8,061 nt of DNA from an uncultured Alphaproteobacteria bacterium (GTDB taxonomy: Bacteria > Pseudomonadota > Alphaproteobacteria > Rickettsiales > UBA1997), in NCBI GenBank assembly GCA_903858915.1, contig CAIOKL010000113.1:1-8061 (forward strand), in the 5' to 3' direction. Below the pieces are notes generated by a model. The model saw only the letters and a list, made by a program, of their open reading frames with translations. It was not told the origin of the DNA and made no database searches. How positions within the stretch are numbered: the stretch's first letter is position 1; every line of letters begins with the position of its first letter. A program made the translations under genes and the position numbers. This document shows positions 1 through 6,880 of the stretch, in pieces.

Positions 1-23
1 AAAATAAAATTTATTTTTATCAC

Positions 24-98
24 GGCTAGGTAGCAAAGTGGTAATGCAGAAGCCTGCAAAGCTTCTATGCGCCGGTTCGATTCCGGCCCTGGCCTCCA
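24..98 (+). tRNA. tRNA-Cys (anticodon GCA)
   Basis: A complete cloverleaf can be folded by hand. The acceptor stem is 24-30 with 88-94 (seven pairs, one G-U type). The D arm is 33-47 and contains the conserved GG. The anticodon stem is 49-53 with 61-65, and its seven-base loop carries GCA at 56-58. The T arm is 71-87, with a TTCGATT loop and five G/C-rich pairs. The discriminator base at 95 is T, as expected for cysteine tRNAs, and CCA is encoded at 96-98. It decodes UGC and UGU. It converges on tsaB, whose stop lies about 60 bases downstream. Only 23 bases precede it here, so its promoter cannot be judged. Confidence 0.97.
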
Positions 99-160
99 CA
101 ATTTAAAATCCCCGCTTCCAATAATAAATTTTTTTCGATTAATAAAATCGCCAATCAAAA
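99..160. other. Convergent spacer between tRNA-Cys and tsaB, with a small hairpin
   Basis: This AT-rich spacer separates the 3' end of tRNA-Cys from the tsaB stop codon. A run of seven T at 129-135 on the + strand could help end the tRNA transcript, but no stable hairpin lies directly before it. A short inverted repeat follows: CGATT at 136-140 and AATCG at 146-150, with a five-base loop. Neither orientation has the usual hairpin-then-T-run order, so I do not call an intrinsic terminator. Confidence 0.3.
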
Positions 161-802
161 TTATTTTCTTTTAGTAATTTTTGGATCACGCAAATAAAGT
201 GGTAAAATATCTTGCGAATCTTTATTTTGCAAAAACTTTTTTTGTCCGTAAATCGCCACATCTTTAGCCAAAATCATATCCTCTTGATTCGATTTTAACA
301 AATGTTTATCAAAAATTTTATTCGCCGAACCGCATAAAAATTCATCTTCTTTGATTTCTAACAAAACATCTTCGACATTACTAATCATTGGACTCACAAC
401 CTCTTCAAGATTATTATTTACAATATATTTTGCGTAATAAATTTCCTCGCCATTAGCTTGAATTGCAACATTAATTTTGGAATAATTTTGTGAATATTTG
501 TAAGCCAGAACTTCACAACAATTTACCGCTAAAACTGGTTTTTGCGTAGTAATTTTAATAATTTTTAGCACCGCCAAAGCAACTCTGATGCCGGTGTAAC
601 TTCCCGGTCCATTCGTGCCAATTATTAATTCTAAATCGTCAAAGGTAATTTTATTGGCGTCGAGCAAATTTTTTATTTCCAAAACCAACATTTCGGAATG
701 TTTGGCTTCCTGAAAATAATTTTTTTCTCCTAAAATTTTTGTATCTTTAATTAGAACAATTGACATCGAGGAAGTTGAGCAATCAAAGGCTAAAGTAAGC
801 AT
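161..802 (-). CDS. tsaB: TsaB, tRNA t6A37 threonylcarbamoyladenosine biosynthesis protein
   Basis: The 213-residue product belongs to the ASKHA-fold TsaB family. TsaB is the scaffold partner of TsaD (with TsaC and TsaE) in making N6-threonylcarbamoyladenosine at position 37 of ANN-decoding tRNAs, in the cytoplasm. Visible family marks are the N-terminal strand with AFDCSTSS (residues 5-12), the HSE segment at 35-37, and the glycine-rich GPGSYTGIR at 65-73, which matches the usual GPGSFTGLR. The C-terminus ends in PLYLRDP, also typical. The length is normal or slightly short for the family. The start ATG overlaps the apaG stop by one base (TAATG), so the two are probably translated together. 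No Shine-Dalgarno sequence is visible. The family call is firm; the role is taken from the family. Confidence 0.93.
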   Translation of the reverse strand: MLTLAFDCSTSSMSIVLIKDTKILGEKNYFQEAKHSEMLVLEIKNLLDANKITFDDLELIIGTNGPGSYTGIRVALAVLKIIKITTQKPVLAVNCCEVLAYKYSQNYSKINVAIQANGEEIYYAKYIVNNNLEEVVSPMISNVEDVLLEIKEDEFLCGSANKIFDKHLLKSNQEDMILAKDVAIYGQKKFLQNKDSQDILPLYLRDPKITKRK

Positions 803-1269
803 TAATTTAAAACCGTTTTTGAGCTTGGAATATCTAGGGAAAAATTGGGAATTTTAATTTCAAAAGTTTCTTTGTTTAATATTTTTTCCATACGATATTT
901 ACCCGACATTATTCCTGATGGATATTTTAAATGAACACCGCTGGAATATTGATAGGCGCCATTTGGTAAAATTAAAGGCTTTTCGCCAACAACACCCTCG
1001 CCTTCTATTTCTTGAACATTGCCACATTCGTCAACAATGCGCCAATAGCGCGATAATAATTTGATGGATTCTGTGCTTTTATTTTTTATGCGAACATGAT
1101 ATGCCCAAATAAATAATTCGCCAATTTGACTAATTTTATTGTCGACAAATTCAGGCCAAACGCTAACTTCTATGTCATTGGTGATAGCAACATAAGGCTT
1201 TTGTTGCAAAAGTTCGTTGGGAATTAAAAATTCATTTGCGGATTTGAAAATTTGGGAAAAAGTTTTCAT
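802..1269 (-). CDS. apaG: ApaG domain protein (DUF525)
   Basis: The 155-residue product is an ApaG protein, a small immunoglobulin-like beta-sandwich (DUF525). The domain covers about residues 25-148 and shows the family hallmarks: LLSRYWRIVDECG (71-83), EGEGVVGEKP (89-98), YSSGVHLKYPSGIMSGKY (108-125) and a closing IPNFSLD. Bacterial ApaG has been linked to cobalt/magnesium resistance, but its biochemical activity is not settled, so no reaction is assigned. The protein is about 25-30 residues longer than common ApaG proteins, with an N-terminal helix-like extension. No other Met occurs before residue 121, so this is the only reasonable ATG start. The gene sits 58 bases after pilB on the same strand and its stop overlaps the tsaB start. 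Confidence 0.93.
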   Translation of the reverse strand: MKTFSQIFKSANEFLIPNELLQQKPYVAITNDIEVSVWPEFVDNKISQIGELFIWAYHVRIKNKSTESIKLLSRYWRIVDECGNVQEIEGEGVVGEKPLILPNGAYQYSSGVHLKYPSGIMSGKYRMEKILNKETFEIKIPNFSLDIPSSKTVLN

Positions 1270-1298
1270 TTTTAGAAAGTGATTTTTGAATTCAATTA

Positions 1299-1345
1299 GT
1301 TATAATTCTTAACGAATAATTTAACGATTACATTCTTTCTGTCAA
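1299..1345 (-). promoter_or_regulatory. Possible promoter for apaG-tsaB
   Basis: Reading the minus strand, a perfect TTGACA lies at 1345-1340, inside the last codons of pilB. It is followed after 16-18 bases by AT-rich candidates for a -10 box (around 1323-1316), none of them a good match. A better -10 match, TATAAC, lies at 1304-1299 but has only a weak -35 partner. The cluster could therefore be one operon with pilB or have its own internal promoter. A perfect -35 hexamer in AT-rich coding DNA can easily arise by chance. Confidence 0.25.
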
Positions 1346-3076
1346 GTCAACAACTCTAATCAATTCTTTTAAATCAATAAGCCCTTCCACGACTTTTTCC
1401 AAGCCATCTTCAACCATCGGAACAAATCCCGTACTAAGCGCATATTTTAACATGTCTTTACGAGTTTGACCTTGAACAACCATCTCATCGAGTTCGCGAT
1501 CAAAAGGCAATATTTCAGAAATCGCTATACGCCCTTTATATCCAGAGCCAGAGCATTTTTCACAACCAACCGCTTTGAACAATTTATTAACTACAGCGAA
1601 ACGACTTCCGAGTAATTTCTTTTCATGGTCTTCGATTGGCGCTTCTTTTTTACAATGAACGCATAATTTTCTAGCGAGCCTTTGCGCAATAATTCCAATC
1701 AATGAACCCGACATTAAATAATTAGGAACTCCAATATTCATCAATCGCGGAATGGCACTTAGCGCGTCGTTTGTATGCAGAGAACTGTAAACTTGGTGAC
1801 CCGTCATCGCTGCTTGAATAGCGGTAATAGCCGTTTCTTTATCACGAATCTCACCCACTAAAATTACATCGGGATCTTGGCGCAAAATGGCTTTAATACC
1901 CGTCGCAAAATCCATACCGATATCATTTTTAATATTTGATTGACGAATCAGCGGAATGTGATATTCGACCGGATCCTCAAGCGTCATAATATTTTTATCG
2001 ATGGAATTTATGTAGTTTAAGATTGTGTAAAGAGTGGTGGTTTTACCTGAACCCGTAGGACCCGTAAGAATTATAACGCCCTCAGGTCTTTTAACAATTC
2101 TTTTTAAAATTCCGATACAATATTCAGAAAAGCCAAGCTTATCAAGAGTCATCACCGATTGCTTTTCATCAAGAATACGCATAACGATATTTTCGCCATT
2201 GATAGTTGGCTGAGTCGAAACACGAAAATCGATTTTTCTACCTAAAATTTCAGATTCGATACGACCATCTTGAGGTTTTCTGGTTTCGGCGATATTCATT
2301 CCCGCCATAATTTTAATACGCACCGCAATCGCTGACCAGTAGTCTTTGTGAACGCTTCGTATTTGCACCATTTTTCCATCGATACGATAACGAACGCGCA
2401 AAAATTGCGCCTCTGGCTCAAAGTGCAAATCTGATGCGCCGTGGTGAACCGCGTCGTTCAAAACCGCATCAACCAAACGCACCATCGGACTTTTATAATC
2501 GCCTCGCAATTGCGTTTCATCATTCATTTTCGCCGCACCGCCACTCTCAATCTCTTTCAAGATACCTTCGATCGACATCTCATAATCATAATATTGATCG
2601 ATGGATTGCATTATTTCCGTTTCAGAAACGAAAACTGGATCAATTCTAAAATTTGGTGGAAAAAATCGACGCATTTGATCGATGGCAATAATGTCGAAAA
2701 CATCGACCATCGCTACTAAAATCGAATCCGCGGTATATGAAACGGGGATTAATTTATTATGAACTGCGAAATCTTTAGGAATTTTTTTAACTAATTTTGA
2801 ATCGACAATCGACGCTTTTAAATCGAATTTTTTGAGACCGGAAGATTCGTTTAGAATTTCGCCCAAAGCACCTTCGGAGATGAAACCCATATCAACCAAA
2901 ATCACACCTAAACTTCTATTATTGCCAATTCTTTCTCGTTCTTTTAAGGCAATATTTAATTGATCTTCCGAAATAACTTTTTTATCCAATAATTTACTAC
3001 CAACATCAGACCCAGAAGAGATTGGCGATTGTTGTATATTTTGAATAGTTTTATTATCAATAATTGGTTTTGTCAT
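1328..3076 (-). CDS. PilB/GspE family assembly ATPase (type IV pilus or type II secretion)
   Basis: The 582-residue product is a full-length GspE/PilB secretion ATPase, the cytoplasmic hexameric motor that extends type IV pili or drives the type II secretion pseudopilus. An MshEN-type N-terminal domain spans about 26-165, and the ATPase core about 190-470. Visible motifs are Walker A GPTGSGKTTT (339-348), the Asp box EDPVEY (367-372), Walker B DPDVILVGEIRD (401-412) and the His box TGHQVYSSLHTNDA (425-438). The zinc module has Cys at 472, 475, 505 and 508, that is C-x2-C-x29-C-x2-C. The tetracysteine module and N-domain separate it from PilT-type retraction ATPases. Whether it is PilB or GspE cannot be settled alone, because no pilC, pilD, gspF or pilin gene is in the window. 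It leads the pilB-apaG-tsaB cluster and diverges from gltX. Confidence 0.9.
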   Translation of the reverse strand: MTKPIIDNKTIQNIQQSPISSGSDVGSKLLDKKVISEDQLNIALKERERIGNNRSLGVILVDMGFISEGALGEILNESSGLKKFDLKASIVDSKLVKKIPKDFAVHNKLIPVSYTADSILVAMVDVFDIIAIDQMRRFFPPNFRIDPVFVSETEIMQSIDQYYDYEMSIEGILKEIESGGAAKMNDETQLRGDYKSPMVRLVDAVLNDAVHHGASDLHFEPEAQFLRVRYRIDGKMVQIRSVHKDYWSAIAVRIKIMAGMNIAETRKPQDGRIESEILGRKIDFRVSTQPTINGENIVMRILDEKQSVMTLDKLGFSEYCIGILKRIVKRPEGVIILTGPTGSGKTTTLYTILNYINSIDKNIMTLEDPVEYHIPLIRQSNIKNDIGMDFATGIKAILRQDPDVILVGEIRDKETAITAIQAAMTGHQVYSSLHTNDALSAIPRLMNIGVPNYLMSGSLIGIIAQRLARKLCVHCKKEAPIEDHEKKLLGSRFAVVNKLFKAVGCEKCSGSGYKGRIAISEILPFDRELDEMVVQGQTRKDMLKYALSTGFVPMVEDGLEKVVEGLIDLKELIRVVDLTERM

Positions 3077-3218
3077 CGCGTAAAAAATTGGTTTTTTTAA
3101 ATTTGCTATTGTTAAAGTCCAAAGTCAATAATTTAAAATTTTTTGTATCATATTTTTTTATTTTAATTAATTTTATTACAACTTTTCGTAAATTTTATTT
3201 ATTTCAATTTTTAAATTC
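3077..3218. promoter_or_regulatory. Divergent intergenic region between pilB and gltX
   Basis: This 142-base, very AT-rich stretch must hold the promoters for both flanking genes. On the + strand, TTGTTA (3109-3114) and TTTAAA (3132-3137), 17 bases apart, are a possible but weak pair for gltX. On the minus strand, TTGACT (3128-3123) could be a -35 element for pilB but lacks a good -10. An interrupted inverted repeat (3096-3103 plus 3108-3111 against 3126-3137) encloses a tandem AAAGTC-C-AAAGTC at 3114-3126. No Shine-Dalgarno motif precedes either start. Promoter positions are tentative. Confidence 0.4.
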
Positions 3219-4601
3219 ATGTCTGTAGTTGTTAGATTTGCGCCATCGCCAACCGGCTATCTCCATATCGGCGGAGCGCGCACCGCTTTATTTAATTATT
3301 TATTTGCCAAAAATAATTCTGGAAAATTTTTATTACGCATCGAAGATACCGACAAAGAGCGTTCAACAAATCAAGCAATTGATGCGATTTTACAAGGTCT
3401 TGATTGGCTTGGCTTAAAACATGATGGCGATTATATTTTACAATCCAAAAATCTGGCGCGCCATTCTGAAGTTGCTCACCAACTTCTTGAAAAAAATCAG
3501 GCTTATCTTTGCTATACTTCCGCCGAAGAGCTTGAAGAAATGCGTAAAAATGCCGAAAAAAATGGTCAAGTTTTTCGTTTTAAAAGTCCGTGGCGCGATA
3601 AGGCGATGTCCCAATCGTCAAGCATTAAGCCCGTAATTCGTTTAAAAGCTCCGCTTGAAGGTTCAACGATTATTGACGATTTAGTGCAAGGCAAAACCGA
3701 AGTCAAAAATAATGAATTAGATGATTTAGTTTTACTCAGAAGTGATGGTTCTCCGACTTACATGCTAGCGGTTGTAGTTGATGATCACGATATGGAAATT
3801 ACCCACATTATTCGTGGCGACGATCATTTTACCAACGGCTTTCGTCAAAAAATTATTTATCAAGCTTTGGATTGGAAAATTCCACAATTCGCTCACATTC
3901 CTTTGATTCACGGTGCCGACGGCGCTAAAATGTCGAAACGCCACGGCGCAACCTCGGTAATTGAATATAAAAATCTTGGATATTTACCCGAAGCTTTGCG
4001 AAATTATCTTTTAAGACTCGGTTGGTCGCATGGCAATGATGAAATTATTTCCGACGAACAAGCCATCGCATTATTTAACGCATCAAGCATTGGCAAGTCT
4101 CCATCTCGTTTTGATTTTGCAAAATTAAACCATCTTAACAAACATTATATTAAAAATAAAAGTAATGATGATTTGATAATTCTAGTTAACGAATATTTAA
4201 AACACCCAATTTCTGATGATACTCAACAAAAATTTTCAAAAATAATTAATTTTTCAAAAGAAAAAGTTGAACTAATTCCACAATTGGCAAAAATTTGCGA
4301 AATTTATCAAGAAAATTTTCGTGAGAAAATCAATGAAATTGATCAAAAAATTATCGATGAGAAAAAAATAATATTACAAAATTTAAAAGATTTATTCCTA
4401 GAAATTAATGATTGGAACCATGATTCTATAAAAAATAATCTTGATGATTTTTGTAAAAAAAATAATTTAAAAATTAAAGATTTTGGTCCGGTTTTAAGAA
4501 TCGCTTTAACATTTTCTTCATCTTCCGCTGGCGGAATTTTTGAAGTCGTGGAACTTCTTGGAAAAAATGAAGTAATTTCAAGAATAAATCTTGCGCTTTA
4601 A
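3219..4601 (+). CDS. gltX: Glutamyl-tRNA synthetase
   Basis: The 460-residue product is a class I aminoacyl-tRNA synthetase that charges tRNA with glutamate. The Rossmann-fold start FAPSPTGYLHIGGARTALFN (7-26) carries the HIGH-type signature HIGG at 16-19, and the second signature KMSKR is at 237-241, followed by HGATSV. The segment LRLGWSHGNDE is typical of bacterial GltX. The C-terminal anticodon-binding part (about 310-460) is rich in Lys, Asn and Ile. The Cys-x-Cys...Tyr-x-Cys zinc site of some bacterial enzymes is absent: position 98 is Cys but 100 is Thr. Many alphaproteobacteria carry two GltX paralogues, one of which misacylates tRNA-Gln for GatCAB; which type this is cannot be told by eye. 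It appears to be a single-gene unit ended by the hairpin at 4602-4628. Confidence 0.96.
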   Translation: MSVVVRFAPSPTGYLHIGGARTALFNYLFAKNNSGKFLLRIEDTDKERSTNQAIDAILQGLDWLGLKHDGDYILQSKNLARHSEVAHQLLEKNQAYLCYTSAEELEEMRKNAEKNGQVFRFKSPWRDKAMSQSSSIKPVIRLKAPLEGSTIIDDLVQGKTEVKNNELDDLVLLRSDGSPTYMLAVVVDDHDMEITHIIRGDDHFTNGFRQKIIYQALDWKIPQFAHIPLIHGADGAKMSKRHGATSVIEYKNLGYLPEALRNYLLRLGWSHGNDEIISDEQAIALFNASSIGKSPSRFDFAKLNHLNKHYIKNKSNDDLIILVNEYLKHPISDDTQQKFSKIINFSKEKVELIPQLAKICEIYQENFREKINEIDQKIIDEKKIILQNLKDLFLEINDWNHDSIKNNLDDFCKKNNLKIKDFGPVLRIALTFSSSSAGGIFEVVELLGKNEVISRINLAL

Positions 4602-4628
4602 TTCTAAAAAATTAAAACTTTTTTAGAA
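4602..4628 (+). terminator. Candidate intrinsic terminator after gltX
   Basis: A perfect ten-base inverted repeat, TTCTAAAAAA at 4602-4611 and TTTTTTAGAA at 4619-4628, has a seven-base loop and starts one base after the gltX stop. The T-run lies inside the 3' arm and the stem contains only one G-C pair. In RNA this is an A-tract:U-tract hairpin of low stability, plausible as a terminator in an AT-rich genome. Its symmetry would allow it to act in either direction. Confidence 0.45.
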
Positions 4629-4645
4629 AAATTTAATTAAATTTT
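4628..4645. repeat. 18-base AT-only palindrome
   Basis: The stretch is a perfect palindrome centred between bases 4636 and 4637, made only of A and T. It lies eight bases before the start codon of the beta-barrel protein gene and touches the hairpin after gltX. It may be part of that gene's promoter region or a chance product of low-complexity AT sequence. Confidence 0.3.
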
Positions 4646-4653
4646 AAAAAATT

Positions 4654-5265
4654 ATGAAAAAAATTTTAGCTTTATTGAGTGTTGTTTTGTTTACAATTTC
4701 TAGCGCTAACGCCGGAATATTAAGCCCTTTTGCTAGCACTTTTGCAACCATCGAATTAGGAAAATCAGTTTTATCCCATAAATCAATTAATTCCAAATTC
4801 GAAAACAGCAATGATTTTTTTGAAAATTTACGCCAATTTGAAGACATCGCTTTGGGTGGTCATATTCGTTTTGGACTTATCGGCGTCAATGTCAATTGGT
4901 CACAAACTTCGCTAAAAAATAATCGTCTTAATGGTTTTAATTCTTTAGAAACTTCCGCCAAATATAAATCCGATCAAATCAATACCACCGCTTTATTATT
5001 TTTACCAATCATACCAACTCGCGCCGAGTTATTTGTTGAAGCCGGAGTTGTTGACATTGGAAGTAAGCTAAGTTATACTCCAACCGGTGGAACAAAAGTT
5101 CAACGCAAATCTCATGAGACCATCGGTCTTTATGGCATTGGCGCACAAGTTTCACCGCTTGGTGGCGATTTCATTCGTCTATCAGCACAAAGATATATTG
5201 GAAAAATCGGATTACTCGACACAAACTACACAACGGTTCGTCTCGGATATCTAAAATCTTTCTAA
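4654..5265 (+). CDS. Predicted small outer-membrane beta-barrel protein
   Basis: I do not recognise a named family. The 203-residue product has a clear Sec signal peptide: MKK start, hydrophobic core LALLSVVLFTISS, and an ANA cleavage site after about residue 20. The mature part of about 183 residues shows alternating polar/hydrophobic strands with aromatic ends, for example HIRFGLIGVNVNWSQTSL, RAELFVEAGVVDIG, ETIGLYGIGAQVSPL, DFIRLSAQRYIG and TTVRLGYLKSF. It ends in phenylalanine, as expected of the BAM-recognised C-terminal signal of barrel proteins. Its size fits an eight-stranded barrel. No cysteine, no lipobox and no OmpA-type peptidoglycan-binding domain are seen. It stands between gltX and metK with its own upstream hairpin/palindrome region, so it is probably transcribed separately from gltX. 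Its function is unknown; surface exposure in a host-associated bacterium is inference. Confidence 0.85.
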   Translation: MKKILALLSVVLFTISSANAGILSPFASTFATIELGKSVLSHKSINSKFENSNDFFENLRQFEDIALGGHIRFGLIGVNVNWSQTSLKNNRLNGFNSLETSAKYKSDQINTTALLFLPIIPTRAELFVEAGVVDIGSKLSYTPTGGTKVQRKSHETIGLYGIGAQVSPLGGDFIRLSAQRYIGKIGLLDTNYTTVRLGYLKSF

Positions 5266-5282
5266 ATATCTTGTTTAAATTT

Positions 5283-5301
5283 TTCGGAAAGCCTTCCTGA
5301 A
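5283..5301 (+). other. Small hairpin between the barrel protein gene and metK
   Basis: TTCGGAA at 5283-5289 pairs with TTCC at 5294-5297 and GAA at 5299-5301. This gives a seven-pair stem with one bulged T (5298) and an AGCC loop. TTTTATCT follows directly (5302-5309). It could be a weak terminator for the barrel protein gene or a leader structure of metK, whose ATG is 17 bases further on. It does not match a full SAM riboswitch. Confidence 0.3.
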
Positions 5302-5318
5302 TTTTATCTCAATCTGCA

Positions 5319-6476
5319 ATGCCTAATAACTTCTTGTTTACCTCGGAATCAGTTTCCGAAGGTCATCCCGACAAGGTTTGTGACCAAATTTCTGATAGTT
5401 TGGTTGACGCCTATTTATCAAAAGATAATCAATCTCGAATTGCCATCGAAACTTTTGCGACAACCAATCGCGTAATTATTGGAGGCGAAATTCGCGCGCC
5501 AGAAATTACCAAAAACGATGTTGAAAATATTGTTCGACAAACCGTTAAAGATATTGGTTATGAACAAAAAGGTTTCAATTGGAAAAATCTTGAAATCACC
5601 AATTTAATTCACGGACAATCGGCCGACATTGCTATTGGAGTTGATGCCAACGCCAATAAAGACGAAGGTGCGGGGGACCAAGGAATTATGTTTGGTTACG
5701 CTTGCGACGAAACTTCCGAATTGATGCCGGCGCCGATTTTTTACGCTCATCGTATTTTGCAAAATATTATGGATGCGGTTCGCGCCAAAAAAATTCCCAA
5801 TCTCGGACCCGACGCTAAAAGTCAAGTCACTTTAAAATACGAAAATGGGAAACCCGTTGGTGCCGAAACAATTTTAGTTTCGATCCAACATCCCGAAGAA
5901 TTTTCGCAACAAAATGTTCGCGATACAATTCAACCAATCGTTGAAAAATCAATTCCCGCGGGCTGGATGTGCGAAGATAAAAAATTTCTAGTAAATCCAA
6001 CCGGAAAATTTGTAATTGGCGGACCGGATGGCGACGCTGGTTTGACGGGTCGAAAAATTATTGTTGATACCTACGGCGGAGCATCTCCACACGGTGGCGG
6101 AGCTTTTTCTGGAAAAGATCCAACTAAAGTCGATCGTTCTGCCGCTTACATGGCGCGCTATTTGGCAAAAAATATTGTTCATGCTGGATTGGCTGAAAAA
6201 TGCACCATTCAAATCTCTTACGCAATCGGCATTTCTAAGCCCTTGTCGCTTTATATCAACACTAATAAAAACGATGCTCTTAACGAAAAACTTGTTAAAA
6301 TTATCAATGAATTAGTTGATTTATCTCCGCGCGGAATTAGAAATCATTTGCAATTAAATCGTCCGATTTACAAAAGAACGGCAACCTACGGACATTTCGG
6401 TCGCAAGCCTGAAAGCGATGGGGGATTTTCTTGGGAAAAAACTGATTTAGCCGATAAATTAAAAACATTTTTTTAA
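5319..6476 (+). CDS. metK: S-adenosylmethionine synthetase
   Basis: The 385-residue product makes S-adenosylmethionine from methionine and ATP in the cytoplasm, releasing phosphate and pyrophosphate. The whole family pattern is present: SESVSEGHPDKVCDQISD near the N-terminus with the catalytic His at 16 (GHPDK 15-19), the adenine-binding hexapeptide region GAGDQGIMFGYA (117-128), GGPDGDAGLTGRK (234-246), and the P-loop-like GGGAFSGKDPTKVDRS (259-274). The length equals that of the Escherichia coli enzyme (384). There are no frameshifts or missing catalytic segments, unlike the decayed metK known from some Rickettsia. Its stop overlaps the crcB start by one base (TAATG), so crcB is probably translated from the same message. 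No Shine-Dalgarno motif precedes the ATG. Confidence 0.98.
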   Translation: MPNNFLFTSESVSEGHPDKVCDQISDSLVDAYLSKDNQSRIAIETFATTNRVIIGGEIRAPEITKNDVENIVRQTVKDIGYEQKGFNWKNLEITNLIHGQSADIAIGVDANANKDEGAGDQGIMFGYACDETSELMPAPIFYAHRILQNIMDAVRAKKIPNLGPDAKSQVTLKYENGKPVGAETILVSIQHPEEFSQQNVRDTIQPIVEKSIPAGWMCEDKKFLVNPTGKFVIGGPDGDAGLTGRKIIVDTYGGASPHGGGAFSGKDPTKVDRSAAYMARYLAKNIVHAGLAEKCTIQISYAIGISKPLSLYINTNKNDALNEKLVKIINELVDLSPRGIRNHLQLNRPIYKRTATYGHFGRKPESDGGFSWEKTDLADKLKTFF

Positions 6477-6880
6477 TGATTTACAATCTGTTATTGGTCG
6501 GTTTTGGTGGCGCAATTGGTTCAATTTTGCGCTACCTTACCACCGAATTTTTCACCAAATCTTGTAAAATTTTAACAACTTCAATTGGTAAATTTCCAAT
6601 CGGAACATTCGCCGTCAATATAATTGGTTCTTTGCTTGCGGGCATTTTATATTTTTTTATTATTAAAAATTTTGAAGATTTTTCTCCGCAATTAAAAAAT
6701 TTCTTATTAGTCGGAATGCTTGGCGGTTTCACAACTTTTTCAGCATTCTCTCTTGATTTTTTTCGCCTCTTTACTTCGGGCAATTACATTCAAGCCTTGA
6801 TTTATGCGACTTCATCTGTAATATTAGCAATATTGGCACTATTTTTCGGCTTTTATTCAACAAAATTTATTTTTGCTTAA
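6476..6880 (+). CDS. crcB: CrcB/FluC fluoride ion channel
   Basis: The 134-residue product is a four-helix inner-membrane protein of the CrcB/Fluc family. These form antiparallel homodimers that export fluoride. Approximate membrane segments are 4-22, 40-63, 74-97 and 104-127. Signature elements are GFGGAIGSILRYL (9-21, with Arg 19), GTFAVNIIGSLLAG (43-56, with the pore Asn 48) and GGFTTFSAFSLD (83-94), which carries the phenylalanine-box and central sodium-site residues. A single full-length gene is enough for a homodimeric channel. It overlaps metK upstream and rluC downstream by one base each (TAATG), indicating tight co-expression. No fluoride riboswitch can precede it, since its start lies inside the metK stop codon. 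Confidence 0.95.
   Translation: MIYNLLLVGFGGAIGSILRYLTTEFFTKSCKILTTSIGKFPIGTFAVNIIGSLLAGILYFFIIKNFEDFSPQLKNFLLVGMLGGFTTFSAFSLDFFRLFTSGNYIQALIYATSSVILAILALFFGFYSTKFIFA

Noticed and set aside
1310..1327. Direct repeat TTAACGA spaced 11 bases apart between pilB and apaG
   Set aside because: Two seven-base copies in AT-rich DNA are easily due to chance, and no third copy is seen.
2434..2719. Two overlapping + strand open frames inside pilB
   Set aside because: They are antisense to the conserved ATPase/N-domain coding region and their translations show no domain, signal or sensible composition.
4644..4847. Minus-strand open frame opposite the barrel protein start
   Set aside because: It overlaps the clear signal peptide gene in antisense and has no supporting motif.
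5266..5318. Possible SAM-binding riboswitch before metK, suggested by the GCCTTCCTG segment in the hairpin
   Set aside because: Only a short piece resembles the SAM/SAH-type core. The conserved flanking stem and the downstream G-rich partner that would form the pseudoknot with CTTCC are missing, and the gap is only 53 bases.
6400..6476. Fluoride riboswitch upstream of crcB
   Set aside because: The crcB start is embedded in the metK stop codon, and the preceding bases are conserved metK coding sequence, leaving no room for the aptamer.
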